Assembly (NCBI RefSeq): GCF_015223435.1
Contig: NZ_VHKO01000002.1
Coordinates: forward strand, 120,553 to 184,552
Length of the DNA: 64,000 nucleotides
Source of the DNA: Vibrio hibernica
GTDB lineage: Bacteria; Pseudomonadota; Gammaproteobacteria; Enterobacterales; Vibrionaceae
Direction: 5' to 3'
In this document: positions 35,731 through 46,640 of the stretch, piece by piece
How the letters are laid out: each line of letters opens with the position of its first letter
How positions within the stretch are numbered: the first letter of the stretch is position 1
The notes under the pieces: model-generated
The model's input: the letters and a program-made list of their open reading frames with translations, nothing else
Database searches by the model: none
What the model was told of the DNA's origin: nothing
Translations under genes and position numbers: made by a program

Positions 35731-35840
35731 AAAGTATACCTTTGACACTTAAAATATACTAGCCATAATCATTTGCGATAACGGCTAGTGAGTTTTATAT
35801 AGTCTTTAAAATCAACAAATTAAATTATTATCAATAAATA

Positions 35841-38800
35841 TTATGCATTTGCTGCGCAATTTAAGTTCAGTAACATCAACTCTCTTAACGCTACTGAGAA
35901 CTTAGCAAACTCATGAGCATTTCCTACTTTAAACTCATTCAGAATGCTTTCCCACCTTCCCAGTGATCCTTTATTAGTATCAATCCACGAATTAAGTGAC
36001 AGTGTGACATCTTTTATTTGTATATTTTGACCAGTCCTAACCAAAACTTGTAAGGTTAGTTGGCGCTGTTGCCAATCAAGATCTTCTCTAAAAGTAGCAC
36101 GCGCTAAAGCCTGCCAATGGTTATCAATTGGCTGATTATTAATCTGCTCTAAGAACCAATGTAAAGACAAACGGTCGCCTAAAACAAAATATATGGAGGC
36201 TGTTTTCTCAACATCCACACCCACCTCATTAGATACAGTAATAATATCTAATGCTGAATATAGGCTACTTAATCGTGAAACATTGATTGCTAAAGCTTTA
36301 GATACTCCAGCTTCAATCCATACTTTTGCTAATTCATCATGTTCTTTAATTTCTAAAGGAACTAAAAATTGAGCTAATCCTTGTTCAACGCTATCAATAC
36401 CTGATTGATATTTATCGACAATTTCACCAACTGTTAATTTTGTCATTTGATTACGAATCAACCAACGTGAGGAGCGTCTTAAATGACGACGTACTAGCAT
36501 TAATAGTTCATATTGAATATTGGCCGTTGTTTTATTATCCAACGATCTAATAGCATTAAACATTTGTGCGGCATTAAAAATAACGCGTGAAGCAACATAA
36601 GCATTGGTAATATCTACAACCGTTGCTCCTGTTTCATCTTGCAGACGACTAACAAAATTACAGCCCATCTCATTAACCATTTGATTTGCAAGAGACGTTG
36701 CAATTATTTCTTTACGTAATGGGTGTGTTGGCATTTGCGCTTCATAGTTACGGCGTAACTCTTTAGGGAAATAGTTAACCAACAACTGAGCATTATATGC
36801 TTCATTTGCTATCTCATCACACGCTAGATTTTCTTTTAATACCATTTTAGAGTACGAAATAAGCACTGAAATCTCAGGTCGAGTTAGTCCCTTTCCATGT
36901 TTCTCTCGTTCTAATAACGTTTCATCATCTGGTAAAGACTCCAGGTTACGATCAAGCTTACCCATTTTTTCTAAAGTATGGATGAAGCGAATGAGTTCTT
37001 TAACTTGTGCTGTCCCTTGGCGTTCCAGTACTGAGATAGATTCGGATTGACAATAAGCATCATCAAGCACGATTTCACTGATCTCATCTTCCATGCTATC
37101 TAAAATAACATTTCGCTGTTTAAAGGTGAGATCACCATTTGCTACAAGTCCATTTAAGAAAATCTTAATATTCACTTCATTGTCAGAACAATCCACGCCA
37201 CCAACATTATCAACAAAGTCAGTATTAACACGACCTCCAGTTAAGGCAAATTCAATACGACCTAATTGAGTCATACCTAAGTTACCACCTTCACCAATGA
37301 CTTTTGCTTTTATCTCCTTGCCATCAACTCGTAATGAATCATTAGCTCTGTCACCGACATTTGTATGACTTTCTTTTGATGATTTAACATATGTTCCAAT
37401 TCCTCCATTCCATAACAGATCAACCTTCATTTTGAGGATCATGCTGATCAATTCAGTTGGAGTTAACGACTGTTTTTGTGTGCCAATCATCTTTTGGATT
37501 TCAGGTGTCAATGTAATAGATTTCGCTCGTCTTGAGAAAACCCCACCACCTTGAGAGATCAACTTAGATTCATAGTCTTCCCAGCTTGATCTTGGTAGGT
37601 TAAATAATCGTTCTCTTTCTGGCCAGCTTGTTGCCGCATCAGGATTTGGATCAATAAAAATATGCATATGGTTAAAGGCTGCTTGTAAACGGATATGCTT
37701 AGATAACAACATCCCGTTCCCAAACACATCTCCGGCCATATCACCAATACCAATACAGGTAAAATCGGTCGTTTGTATATCAATATTCATTTCGCGGAAG
37801 TGACGTTTAACCGACTCCCAGCCACCTCTTGCAGTGATCCCCATTGCTTTATGGTCGTAACCATTTGAACCACCGGAGGCAAAAGCATCATCAAGCCAGA
37901 AGTTATACTCAGCAGCCACGGAGTTGGCAAGATCACTAAAAGTCGCCGTTCCTTTATCCGCCGCCACGACTAAATAGGGATCATCAATATCATGACGTAC
38001 GACATTAACTGGTGGGACAATTTCCCCTTCAATAATGTTATCGGAGACATCGAGTAATGCTCGAATGAAGCGTTTATAGCAACGTTGTCCTTCAGCAAAA
38101 ATTTCATCGCGTGTTGTAAAGTTTTGCTGACGTTTACAAACAAACCCTCCTTTAGCGCCAACAGGAACGATCACGGTATTTTTAACTTGCTGTGCTTTTA
38201 CTAAACCAAGCACTTCGGTTCTGAAATCTTCCTGGCGGTCTGACCAACGCAATCCACCACGAGCAACTTTTCCTGCTCGTAAATGCACGCCTTCTACATC
38301 AGGTGCATATACAAATATCTCAAACTCTGGAACAGGTGCTGGAATTTCAGGGATCTTACGAGGCGTTAATTTCAGAGCCAACCATGGTTTGGGTTCACCA
38401 TTTTGATCAACTTGATAATAGTTGGTGCGAATGGTTGCCAACATCATTTCCATATAACGACGAATAATTCGGTCATCATCTAAGCTATCAACTTTATCCA
38501 GTTTAGCTTTGATTAATGTGATCAATTTATCTTCGGCTTTAGAACGTGATTTCACTTTAGGATCAAAGCGTTTTTCAAATAAATCGACTAGTATTTGTGC
38601 TAATTCAGGATGGTTGGATAATGTATCTTCAATATATTGCTGGCTAAATGGAAAACCGACTTGACGCATATAGCGCGCATAGCTGCGTAGAATAGTGATT
38701 TCTCGGCCCGTTAAATTGGCTGATAAGACTAAACGGTTAAAACCATCGCTTTCTAAATTACCATTCCATATAGAAGCAAAGGCTTGTTGGAATCGCTCCC

Positions 38801-40688
38801 TTGCCTCTCTAAGATCCACTTGATCTTTGCTTTGGTGCAACATAGAGAAATCTAAGATCCAATATATTGTGCCGTCTGCTTTTTCGATCTCATAAGGAGA
38901 CTCTCCGATCACTCGCAAACCTAAATTTTCTAACATAGGCATAACATCGGATAAATGGATCGGTTCATCTCTATGATAAAGCTTTAAACGAACAGCTTTT
39001 GAATCTTTCGTCGCTTCTTGAGGACGATAAAAAAGCATGCCAAGTTTATTCGTTTCATTTAATGCTTCTAGCTGTTCAACATCAGCAACCGCTGTTCCTC
39101 CAGCTAATGTCGCTTCTTTATAAGATCGAGGAAAAGCATCCTGATAAGCTTTCGATAATGCCGTTCCTTTATTCTCGCCAAAATTAACAATGACAGCTTG
39201 TGTCAATCGGTCATCCCAAGATGAAGAAGCTTCCATTAAATTCCTCTCTATCAATTTTACATCTATATCTTGATTATTATTATCGACTCGTACGATGTAT
39301 TGCGTTCGAGCTAATGGGCTTTCAGAAAAGTATGTCGTAAACTCAACATCTTGATCACTACCAAAGTAGTCTTGGAAAATACTTTGAGTTTTCGTTCGAA
39401 GTTCTGTGTTGTACCGGTCTTTAGTCACATAAACCATACAGCTATAAAAACGTCCAAATGGGTCTTTACGAACAAATAATCGCAGGAGATCCCTGTCTTG
39501 CATTTGGACTACGCCCATTCCAACTTCTAGTAATTCGTCTTCTTTTGCTTGAAGCAGTTCATCTCTTGGGTAATTTTCTAAAATATTATGTAAAGCCTTC
39601 CAGGAATACGACCCTTTAAGATAACCACTGGAATAGAGGATACGCGCCACTTTGTCGCGAATAAGAGGAATATTTTCAACACTTTGGTTATACACAGCAG
39701 AAGTGTAGAGACCAATAAATCGATGTTCACCGACCACTTTGCCATTTTCATCAAATTTCTTAATACCAACATAATCGGTGTAAGCAGGTCGATGAATAGT
39801 TGAAGCATGGCTGCCTTTGGTTAACATCAGTAAATCTGGTTTTTTTGCTTCTAACTTGGCTAAATCAGATAACGTAGAAAGACGAACACTACTTTGCACT
39901 CGTTGTTCTTGCTTTAATAAACCTAACGCCTCACCGCTAGACGGGACAAGTTCATAATCTCCGTCTATCGGTAATAAGTCATATTCCTTATACCCCATAA
40001 ACGTAAAGTTATGCTCTCCAAGCCAACGTAAGAAAGCAAAACCAGCATCTAAACGATCAGCCTCCACTGGGATATGTTTTCTTTGTTTTTCTGTCAACTC
40101 AATCACAGAATTTAACTGGGAGCTCATCGATTGCCAATCAGAAACGACAAGTTTAACATCTTGAATAACAGACAATAATTCGGCTTTTAAATCTGCCATG
40201 CATTGCTTATCGGTAAGGCGATCTATTTCGATATGAAATAAAGATTGCATCCCACCGTTGCCATTATTGATACCGCAAACCTGCCCATTGTTATATTCAA
40301 TTTGAGTTGGGCCATTGGCCATAAGGTGACTAGTAAGATCGAATCGTGATAATACCATTTTGATTGAATCGACTAAAAAAGCAGTATCCGGCACTACAAT
40401 TTCAATAATAGTATGTGTTGACTGCCAACCTTGTCGACTAAGAGTTGGATTAAATACGTGGACAGAAACTTGTTCTTCCTTTTTACCAGACACATGTTGC
40501 CAAAGGCTCATAACTGCGCCGTATAGATCTGATTCATTCCTTTGAAAGAGATCATCTTGTGAAATATTACTATAAATATGTTCAGCTAAATGGGTCACTA
40601 ATTCTTGTGAAGGTGACTCTAATTTATCCTTAATGAGCTGATATACTTTTTCGAGTAACACTGGAACAATTTTTTCACTAGATGGCAT
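35841..40688 (-). CDS. gdhB: Large NAD-specific glutamate dehydrogenase (about 180 kDa class)
   Basis: The 1615-residue enzyme belongs to the L_180-type NAD-dependent glutamate dehydrogenases, which deaminate glutamate to 2-oxoglutarate. The N-terminal third contains ACT-like regulatory segments. The catalytic domain holds the glutamate-site lysines (RGGLRWSDRQEDFRTEVLGL and KNTVIVPVGAKGGFV) and the Rossmann part (VIGEGGNLGMTQLGR). The long C-terminal region has helical repeats typical of the family. It is single-cistron, with a terminator after it. The symbol gdhB is used as in Pseudomonas. Confidence 0.93.
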   Translation of the reverse strand: MPSSEKIVPVLLEKVYQLIKDKLESPSQELVTHLAEHIYSNISQDDLFQRNESDLYGAVMSLWQHVSGKKEEQVSVHVFNPTLSRQGWQSTHTIIEIVVPDTAFLVDSIKMVLSRFDLTSHLMANGPTQIEYNNGQVCGINNGNGGMQSLFHIEIDRLTDKQCMADLKAELLSVIQDVKLVVSDWQSMSSQLNSVIELTEKQRKHIPVEADRLDAGFAFLRWLGEHNFTFMGYKEYDLLPIDGDYELVPSSGEALGLLKQEQRVQSSVRLSTLSDLAKLEAKKPDLLMLTKGSHASTIHRPAYTDYVGIKKFDENGKVVGEHRFIGLYTSAVYNQSVENIPLIRDKVARILYSSGYLKGSYSWKALHNILENYPRDELLQAKEDELLEVGMGVVQMQDRDLLRLFVRKDPFGRFYSCMVYVTKDRYNTELRTKTQSIFQDYFGSDQDVEFTTYFSESPLARTQYIVRVDNNNQDIDVKLIERNLMEASSSWDDRLTQAVIVNFGENKGTALSKAYQDAFPRSYKEATLAGGTAVADVEQLEALNETNKLGMLFYRPQEATKDSKAVRLKLYHRDEPIHLSDVMPMLENLGLRVIGESPYEIEKADGTIYWILDFSMLHQSKDQVDLREARERFQQAFASIWNGNLESDGFNRLVLSANLTGREITILRSYARYMRQVGFPFSQQYIEDTLSNHPELAQILVDLFEKRFDPKVKSRSKAEDKLITLIKAKLDKVDSLDDDRIIRRYMEMMLATIRTNYYQVDQNGEPKPWLALKLTPRKIPEIPAPVPEFEIFVYAPDVEGVHLRAGKVARGGLRWSDRQEDFRTEVLGLVKAQQVKNTVIVPVGAKGGFVCKRQQNFTTRDEIFAEGQRCYKRFIRALLDVSDNIIEGEIVPPVNVVRHDIDDPYLVVAADKGTATFSDLANSVAAEYNFWLDDAFASGGSNGYDHKAMGITARGGWESVKRHFREMNIDIQTTDFTCIGIGDMAGDVFGNGMLLSKHIRLQAAFNHMHIFIDPNPDAATSWPERERLFNLPRSSWEDYESKLISQGGGVFSRRAKSITLTPEIQKMIGTQKQSLTPTELISMILKMKVDLLWNGGIGTYVKSSKESHTNVGDRANDSLRVDGKEIKAKVIGEGGNLGMTQLGRIEFALTGGRVNTDFVDNVGGVDCSDNEVNIKIFLNGLVANGDLTFKQRNVILDSMEDEISEIVLDDAYCQSESISVLERQGTAQVKELIRFIHTLEKMGKLDRNLESLPDDETLLEREKHGKGLTRPEISVLISYSKMVLKENLACDEIANEAYNAQLLVNYFPKELRRNYEAQMPTHPLRKEIIATSLANQMVNEMGCNFVSRLQDETGATVVDITNAYVASRVIFNAAQMFNAIRSLDNKTTANIQYELLMLVRRHLRRSSRWLIRNQMTKLTVGEIVDKYQSGIDSVEQGLAQFLVPLEIKEHDELAKVWIEAGVSKALAINVSRLSSLYSALDIITVSNEVGVDVEKTASIYFVLGDRLSLHWFLEQINNQPIDNHWQALARATFREDLDWQQRQLTLQVLVRTGQNIQIKDVTLSLNSWIDTNKGSLGRWESILNEFKVGNAHEFAKFSVALRELMLLNLNCAANA
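36747..36759 (+). promoter_or_regulatory. matS-like palindrome inside gdhB
   Basis: GTTACGGCGTAAC is fully symmetric in its half sites and differs at two mirrored positions from the matS consensus. Confidence 0.3.
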
Positions 40689-41006
40689 CTTTTTACTCCA
40701 ATCATTGGATAGACAATTAACTTTAGGATCGCATAAAGCTCGGTGTTTATATTTTGCAATCTACTCTCTTATTGTAAGAGGTATATTGCTATAAAGTTAA
40801 TTGTTTTAGTGCCTAATCTATGGAATAAAAATTGGTTTTGTGAGATTGACTCACCTTCATACCTCTAAGTAATTAGAATAATCCATTGTTAATCACTAAA
40901 AAATAAATCTTACTCAATTTTTTATTCTTAAAGAAAAATGTAATAAAAAAAGTGGCGGCCCAATTGGATCGCCACTTTTTAATTCTATGAGTAAAAATCG
41001 TAATCT
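40689..41006. other. Intergenic region between gdhB and pepN
   Basis: This 318-bp stretch holds the gdhB promoter region and the pepN terminator (40946-40980). I see no frame or RNA gene. Confidence 0.5.
40946..40980 (-). terminator. Terminator after pepN
   Basis: AAAAAGTGGCG and CGCCACTTTTT are perfect 11-bp arms. On the minus strand the hairpin is followed by a T-tract. Confidence 0.85.
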
Positions 41007-43613
41007 TTATGCATCAAGAGCTTTATTGATTTTTTCAAACAGATCTTTCGCTAAGTTCTCTAATTTAGATAATTTCTCAAGTTCTAAACGAATCAACTTT
41101 TGACGAGCGTCATCGTACTGACGGTATTTCAATAATGGATCAATCATACGTGATGCCACTTGAGGATTGCTTGTGTTTAAAAATTCTAAAATCTCACCAG
41201 CGAAGCGATAACCTGAACCATCAATAGCGTGGAAGTTAACAGGATTACTATTAAAGAAAGCACCGACTAAGCTACGAGTACGGTTTGGATTTCTCAAACT
41301 AAATGCAGAATGATCCATTGTCGCTTTAATGACTTCTAAAGCATCTTCTGCTGGATTGGTTCCTTGTAACATAAACCATTTATCCATCACTAATCCATCA
41401 TGGCTCCATCTATCACTAAACGTTGTCATTAACTTTTCACGACATTCGAGCTGAGCTTGGTTTGCAGCTCCCATTGCTGCCATTGTGTCAGTCATATTGT
41501 TTGCTAATTCAAACTGCTGGCTAACTAACTTTTCACCTAACTCTGTTGTCGCAAGGTAAGATAAACAAACATTGCGAAGTGAACGTTGGCCAATTGCAGT
41601 ATGTTCAATGCTATAGTCATCTTGTTTCAAGCTATGGTATGTTGCAGTTAATTCATCAATCAACTCAGCCGCTAAAGTTTTCTTCATAAACCCAAGAGCT
41701 TCATTAATCGCATCAACATCAATTGGCTTGAACCAACCCGCCACTTCGTTTTGACTTGGCAGAGTAAGCATTTCAGCAATAAAAGCATACTCTAGCTCTT
41801 CACTTAAAATCACACCTCTAAATGCATCAATAACATTACTATTAAGTTCAAATACTTGATTCGTTTGGTAGGCGGTAATATTGCTACGTAAATATTTAGC
41901 AATTAAATTTTGACCGGCATCCCAACGAGCGAATTCATTTTGAGCATTCACCATTAAGAACATTAAATCTTGGTCTGAATAATCGTATTCTAACTTCACC
42001 GGCGCAGAGAACTCTCTCAACAACGAAATAATGGGTTGCTCTTCCACATTTTCAAACTTGAAGATTTGTTTTTCTTGTTTAAAATCCAATACGTTATCAA
42101 TAACTTTACCGTCAATTTGAAGTGGGATGACCTGGCCATTAGGCTGATATAGTTCGATATTCATTGGAATATGGAGTGCTTGTTTTTCTGGTTGATCTTG
42201 TGTCGCAGGCGTTTTTTGCTCAAGCTGTAATGTAAATACTTTTGTATCGGCATTATATTCAGTTGATACTTTTACTGTTGGTGTACCGGATTGGCTATAC
42301 CATAGTCGGAATTGCGTCAAATCCACCCCAGAGGCATCTTCCATTGCAGCCACAAAATCATCGCATGTCGCAGCAGTACCATCATGGCGCTCAACGTAAA
42401 GTTTTATACCTTTTTGAAAGCTCTCTTCGCCAAGTAATGTATGGATCATTCGGATCACTTCACAGCCCTTTTCATACACAGTCAAAGTATAGAAGTTATT
42501 CATTTCTATCACTTTATCAGGACGAATTGGATGTGACATTGGACTTGAGTCTTCGGCAAATTGTGGTCCACGAATAATACGAACATTGTTAATTCGATTA
42601 ACTGCACGCGAGCCTAAATCTGATGAAAATTCCTGATCACGAAAAACGGTCAAACCTTCTTTTAAGCTTAACTGGAACCAGTCACGACATGTAATCCGAT
42701 TTCCTGTCCAGTTATGAAAGTATTCATGACCGATCACCGCTTCAATGCCTAAATAATCTGTATCGGTTGCCGTTTGAGCATTGGCGAGGACATATTTTGA
42801 ATTAAATACGTTTAAACCTTTATTTTCCATTGCGCCCATATTAAAGAAATCAACGGCAACAATCATATAAATATCAAGGTCATACTCTAAACCAAAGCGT
42901 TCCTCATCCCACTTCATAGCATTAATTAAAGATGTCATCGCATGAGGCGCTCTATCTAGGTTGCCTTTATCAACAAAGATCTCAAGATCTACTTTTCGAC
43001 CTGATTGAGTTGTGAACACATCGCGTAAAACATCAAACTCACCTGCTACCAATGCAAATAAATAAGATGGTTTAGGATGTGGGTCCTGCCATTTAACCCA
43101 ATGACGACCATTCTCTAAATCACCACTATCAATGCGATTTCCATTACTCAATAAATATGGATTTTCGGCTTTATCTGCAATGACTGTTGTGGTGTATTTA
43201 GCTAAAACATCGGGGCGATCTAGAAAGTAAGTAATACGCCTAAAACCTTCCGCTTCACACTGAGTACAGAATGCCCCGCCAGATTTGTACAAGCCTTCAA
43301 GTGCAGTATTTGAAGAAGGATTTAATCTCGTTTCAATCGTTAATATAAATTTATTTGGTAAGCTATTAATTATCAGCTGAGTATCCTTTAACTGATAATC
43401 TTCCCAGTGAGTTTCATCAATTTTAATACTGACAAGTTCTATATGCTCTCCATCTAGGATCAAGCTATTTGATGTCCCTTGCTTGAATACTTTAGATACC
43501 GCAGTCACCGTTGTATTCTCATCATAGAGATCAAAGGTGAGATCGAGTTCGGTGATAGTAAATTCAGGAGAAGTATAATCTTTGCGATATTTTGCTTGAG
43601 GCATTTGGCTCAT
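41007..43613 (-). CDS. pepN: PepN, aminopeptidase N
   Basis: The 868-residue M1-family zinc metalloprotease removes N-terminal residues from peptides in the cytoplasm. The exopeptidase motif GAMENKGLN and the zinc site VIGHEYFHNW (HEYFH, with the second glutamate in SLKEGLTVFRD) are intact. Length and ends match enterobacterial PepN. It has its own terminator. Confidence 0.96.
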   Translation of the reverse strand: MSQMPQAKYRKDYTSPEFTITELDLTFDLYDENTTVTAVSKVFKQGTSNSLILDGEHIELVSIKIDETHWEDYQLKDTQLIINSLPNKFILTIETRLNPSSNTALEGLYKSGGAFCTQCEAEGFRRITYFLDRPDVLAKYTTTVIADKAENPYLLSNGNRIDSGDLENGRHWVKWQDPHPKPSYLFALVAGEFDVLRDVFTTQSGRKVDLEIFVDKGNLDRAPHAMTSLINAMKWDEERFGLEYDLDIYMIVAVDFFNMGAMENKGLNVFNSKYVLANAQTATDTDYLGIEAVIGHEYFHNWTGNRITCRDWFQLSLKEGLTVFRDQEFSSDLGSRAVNRINNVRIIRGPQFAEDSSPMSHPIRPDKVIEMNNFYTLTVYEKGCEVIRMIHTLLGEESFQKGIKLYVERHDGTAATCDDFVAAMEDASGVDLTQFRLWYSQSGTPTVKVSTEYNADTKVFTLQLEQKTPATQDQPEKQALHIPMNIELYQPNGQVIPLQIDGKVIDNVLDFKQEKQIFKFENVEEQPIISLLREFSAPVKLEYDYSDQDLMFLMVNAQNEFARWDAGQNLIAKYLRSNITAYQTNQVFELNSNVIDAFRGVILSEELEYAFIAEMLTLPSQNEVAGWFKPIDVDAINEALGFMKKTLAAELIDELTATYHSLKQDDYSIEHTAIGQRSLRNVCLSYLATTELGEKLVSQQFELANNMTDTMAAMGAANQAQLECREKLMTTFSDRWSHDGLVMDKWFMLQGTNPAEDALEVIKATMDHSAFSLRNPNRTRSLVGAFFNSNPVNFHAIDGSGYRFAGEILEFLNTSNPQVASRMIDPLLKYRQYDDARQKLIRLELEKLSKLENLAKDLFEKINKALDA

Positions 43614-43787
43614 TATTATTCCCTTTTAATGGTATCAATTGATCTAAAATAACAATCTAGGCCATCGATACTATGACTAGATTTAGTCTTCCATTCTTAC
43701 ATAATTGTTTAAAATTTCCCATATCACAAAGAGAAAAAGCTTAATTAGACCAGAATATTGAAATATTAAATTAACGTCATTCTAGTG

Positions 43788-44456
43788 CTAAGGTTTATCT
43801 TTCTGAAAAGCGATATACATGTCATCGTCTGTGCTTGATAACACAAGTTGCTTGGGTTGAATCGAAAATTGGGAGGTTTGTTCACCATCTTTATAGATAA
43901 AATAAATATTATTATCCTCAATATAATAGACGCCTTCTCGGTACTTAATTTTACCATTACCAGTAATCGTATGTATGGCGAAATAAAAATTAGGATCGAG
44001 ATTTAGATCAATATCAACCAGTTGACTTGGAGTAACGTCTTTACCTGTAATATGAGTACTATGCCATTTTCCAGCTAAGTGAGTTGGCATGGTTTTTATG
44101 AATATGACACCATTAAGCATTAGTTGACTTGGATTTACATCATAAGAATAAATTTGTGGGGCTTGGGAATTTGAACCCAAAGTTAAAGTACCATTATCAG
44201 CAGTGAAATCTCCTTTCCAGGTATCTGTTGATAAATCTTTCCTCTTAATTGCTATTGTAAATCGATAATTAGACTCAAGCTGTAAATGAATATACAAAAA
44301 GTCATCCGCTAATTCTTGCGCTGATGGGTTGAACACATACCAGCTGCCAATTAAAAATGGATTTTCAAATAAAAACATATCCATTTTTTTAGGGATTTCA
44401 ACCGTAGTTGCACCGACAGTCAAAGAACACAATAGAATTAATGTACTTTTCCACAT
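43788..44456 (-). CDS. Periplasmic protein with an internal duplication, function unknown
   Basis: The ATG at 44456 gives 222 residues with a signal peptide (MWKSTLILLCSLTVGATT) and follows GAAGG ten bases upstream; the open frame extends further, without an export signal. The body looks like two copies of one unit of about 85-95 residues, each with a L-xx-NYRF or D-PNFYF-type strand, a glycine turn, and the end PSQLMLNGVIFIK or PKQLVLSSTDDDMYI. I do not recognise the family. It is separated from prc by a terminator. Confidence 0.55.
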   Translation of the reverse strand: MWKSTLILLCSLTVGATTVEIPKKMDMFLFENPFLIGSWYVFNPSAQELADDFLYIHLQLESNYRFTIAIKRKDLSTDTWKGDFTADNGTLTLGSNSQAPQIYSYDVNPSQLMLNGVIFIKTMPTHLAGKWHSTHITGKDVTPSQLVDIDLNLDPNFYFAIHTITGNGKIKYREGVYYIEDNNIYFIYKDGEQTSQFSIQPKQLVLSSTDDDMYIAFQKDKP

Positions 44457-44558
44457 AAGCAAAGCACCTTCATCGATATCATTATATCTAAAGCTTAGGT
44501 GATGTGACTTAACTCGCAAATATGTTTTGGCAACAATTTAATTATTAGCTATAAAAAA

Positions 44559-44592
44559 ATGAAGCCATTAGCAATATACTAATGACTTCATA
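44559..44592 (-). terminator. Terminator after prc
   Basis: ATGAAGCCATTAG and CTAATGACTTCAT pair over 13 bp with one mismatch. A T-tract follows on the minus strand. Confidence 0.8.
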
Positions 44593-44619
44593 GATTTTTA
44601 TTATTTCTCAGAGAATGAA

Positions 44620-46623
44620 CTAACGACTCATATCTGCAGTAATTGAGACAGCTTCGTCAAGATAAGCATCGGGTGCTTCATAATCTTTAGGAATATCATC
44701 TAACTTTTTAAACGCTGGTTTTCCCGACGCTTTTTGACGCATATTGATGCGTTCAAGTTTCAGTTGATCTTCTTTCTCAGATTCTTGTTCGCGGAATTTT
44801 TCATTAAGGGAAATCGTTGTATCATCTTTTTCAGCTTGATACTTCGCAATATCTTCATTAATGAATTTAAACTCTAAATTACTCGCAATACGTGTTTTAT
44901 GCTGCTCAGTAAGTTTGGTAACTAAGGCTTGCTCATCTGGTACTTTAACGACTGGTTCATAATTTGCTTTTGCGATTTGATCCCAAGGTAATGCATTATC
45001 TTCAACACTTTCACCCGTATCTTTAGGTGCGATGGCTGCTGGGAATGTAATATCTGGAGCTACACCTTTACGTTGAGTACTACCACCACTAATCCGGTAG
45101 AATTTTTGGATTGTATATTGTACAAAACCTAATGGCTTATCAAAGTTATCGTAAATGTGCGTTAGTGAACGATGCTGTTGAACCGTTCCTTTACCATAAG
45201 AATTTTCACCCACAATGACAGCGCGATCATAATCTTGCATTGCTGCGGCAAAGATTTCAGAAGCAGAAGCACTATAGCGATTTATTAAGACCGTCATAGG
45301 ACCTTCGTAGTTTTCGATACCATCAGTATCACTATCTACATTCACTCGATCATAACTATCACGAACTTGAACCACTGGCCCTTTCGTGATGAATAAGCCT
45401 GATAGATCAATAGCCTCTGTCAGTGCGCCACCACCATTGTTGCGTAAATCGACAACAATACCATCGACTTTCTGTTTATTCAGATCGACCAATAGTTTTG
45501 CAGTATCTTTCGATAAACCAACATAAAAGCTTGGTACTTCAAGTACACCAATTTTTTTACCGTTTTGTTTAATAATTTTCGATTTTACCGCACGATCTTC
45601 TAAACGAATCTTATCTCTAACAATTGTGACAACGTGACTTTTTGCATTCTTACCCGCTGGTAATACCTGTAATTTAACCTTAGTTCCTTTTGGTCCTTTG
45701 ATTAATTGCACAACATCATCTAAACGCATGCCAATAATATCAACCAGTTTCTTACCATCTTGCCCTACAGCGATAATTTTATCACCTTCGGCTAATTGCT
45801 TAGAACCTGCCGCTGGCCCACCAGTGACTAATGAACGAATAGTCGTGTAATCATCATCAGATTGAAGGACTGCGCCAATACCTTCAAGTGATAGGCTCAT
45901 TTCCGCTTGAAATTCATCTGCAGATCGTGGAGATAAATAGCTAGTATGTGGATCCACTTGACGAGCAAATGCATTCATATAAATTTGGAATACATCTTCA
46001 CTGTGTGCCTGAGTTATGCGTTTAATGGCATTATTATAGCGTTTAGTGAGTAATTCTTTTATTTCAGGCCACTTCTTACCTGTTAACTTTAAATTTAGTG
46101 CATCGTATTTTACACGTTGTCGCCAAAGTTCATCAACTTCAGCCTCACTCTTTGGCCATTCAGCTTTCGAGCGATCCAATTCCATTCTTTCATCGGTATC
46201 AAACTTGATCTCATGATCAAGTAGTGTCAATGCATAAGAGAACCGCTCGTACCGACGCTTCATTGATAAATTAAACATATCAAAAGCAGCCGTTGTATCA
46301 CCAGACTTTAGCTGATCATCAATTTCTGTTTCAAATGGTTTAAAGTTATCAATATCAGATTGCGTAAAAACATTACGGCTGTAATCAATGGATTCAAGAT
46401 AGCGATCAAAAATGCCTTTTGAAAAAGCATCATCAAGTTTGAAATGTTTGTAATGAGAACGAGTAAAGCGAGAAGCAACTCGTTGACTGGCAATAGCATG
46501 CTGAGCTTCAGGAGTAAGAACCGGAATTTGAGACTCTTTAATCTTAGCTTCGGCTGCCAATGTTGAGTTTGCTGCTAGCACAAGGCTAACAGCAAGTAAT
46601 GACACTTTTAATCGGAAATTCAT
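44620..46623 (-). CDS. prc: Prc, tail-specific protease
   Basis: The 667-residue periplasmic S41 protease has a signal peptide (residues 1-23), a PDZ domain (LEGIGAVLQSDDDYTTIRS onwards), and the Ser-Lys catalytic core: serine in YSASASEIFAAAMQ and lysine in NSYGKGTVQQHRS. It trims C-termini of envelope substrates such as FtsI and, with NlpI, MepS. It starts 18 bases after the proQ stop, so proQ and prc form an operon, as in E. coli. Confidence 0.95.
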   Translation of the reverse strand: MNFRLKVSLLAVSLVLAANSTLAAEAKIKESQIPVLTPEAQHAIASQRVASRFTRSHYKHFKLDDAFSKGIFDRYLESIDYSRNVFTQSDIDNFKPFETEIDDQLKSGDTTAAFDMFNLSMKRRYERFSYALTLLDHEIKFDTDERMELDRSKAEWPKSEAEVDELWRQRVKYDALNLKLTGKKWPEIKELLTKRYNNAIKRITQAHSEDVFQIYMNAFARQVDPHTSYLSPRSADEFQAEMSLSLEGIGAVLQSDDDYTTIRSLVTGGPAAGSKQLAEGDKIIAVGQDGKKLVDIIGMRLDDVVQLIKGPKGTKVKLQVLPAGKNAKSHVVTIVRDKIRLEDRAVKSKIIKQNGKKIGVLEVPSFYVGLSKDTAKLLVDLNKQKVDGIVVDLRNNGGGALTEAIDLSGLFITKGPVVQVRDSYDRVNVDSDTDGIENYEGPMTVLINRYSASASEIFAAAMQDYDRAVIVGENSYGKGTVQQHRSLTHIYDNFDKPLGFVQYTIQKFYRISGGSTQRKGVAPDITFPAAIAPKDTGESVEDNALPWDQIAKANYEPVVKVPDEQALVTKLTEQHKTRIASNLEFKFINEDIAKYQAEKDDTTISLNEKFREQESEKEDQLKLERINMRQKASGKPAFKKLDDIPKDYEAPDAYLDEAVSITADMSR
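45626..45638 (+). promoter_or_regulatory. matS-like site inside prc
   Basis: GTGACAACGTGAC has one mismatch to the matS consensus GTGACRNYGTCAC. Confidence 0.3.
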
Positions 46624-46640
46624 GCGTAGGATTATCCCCT

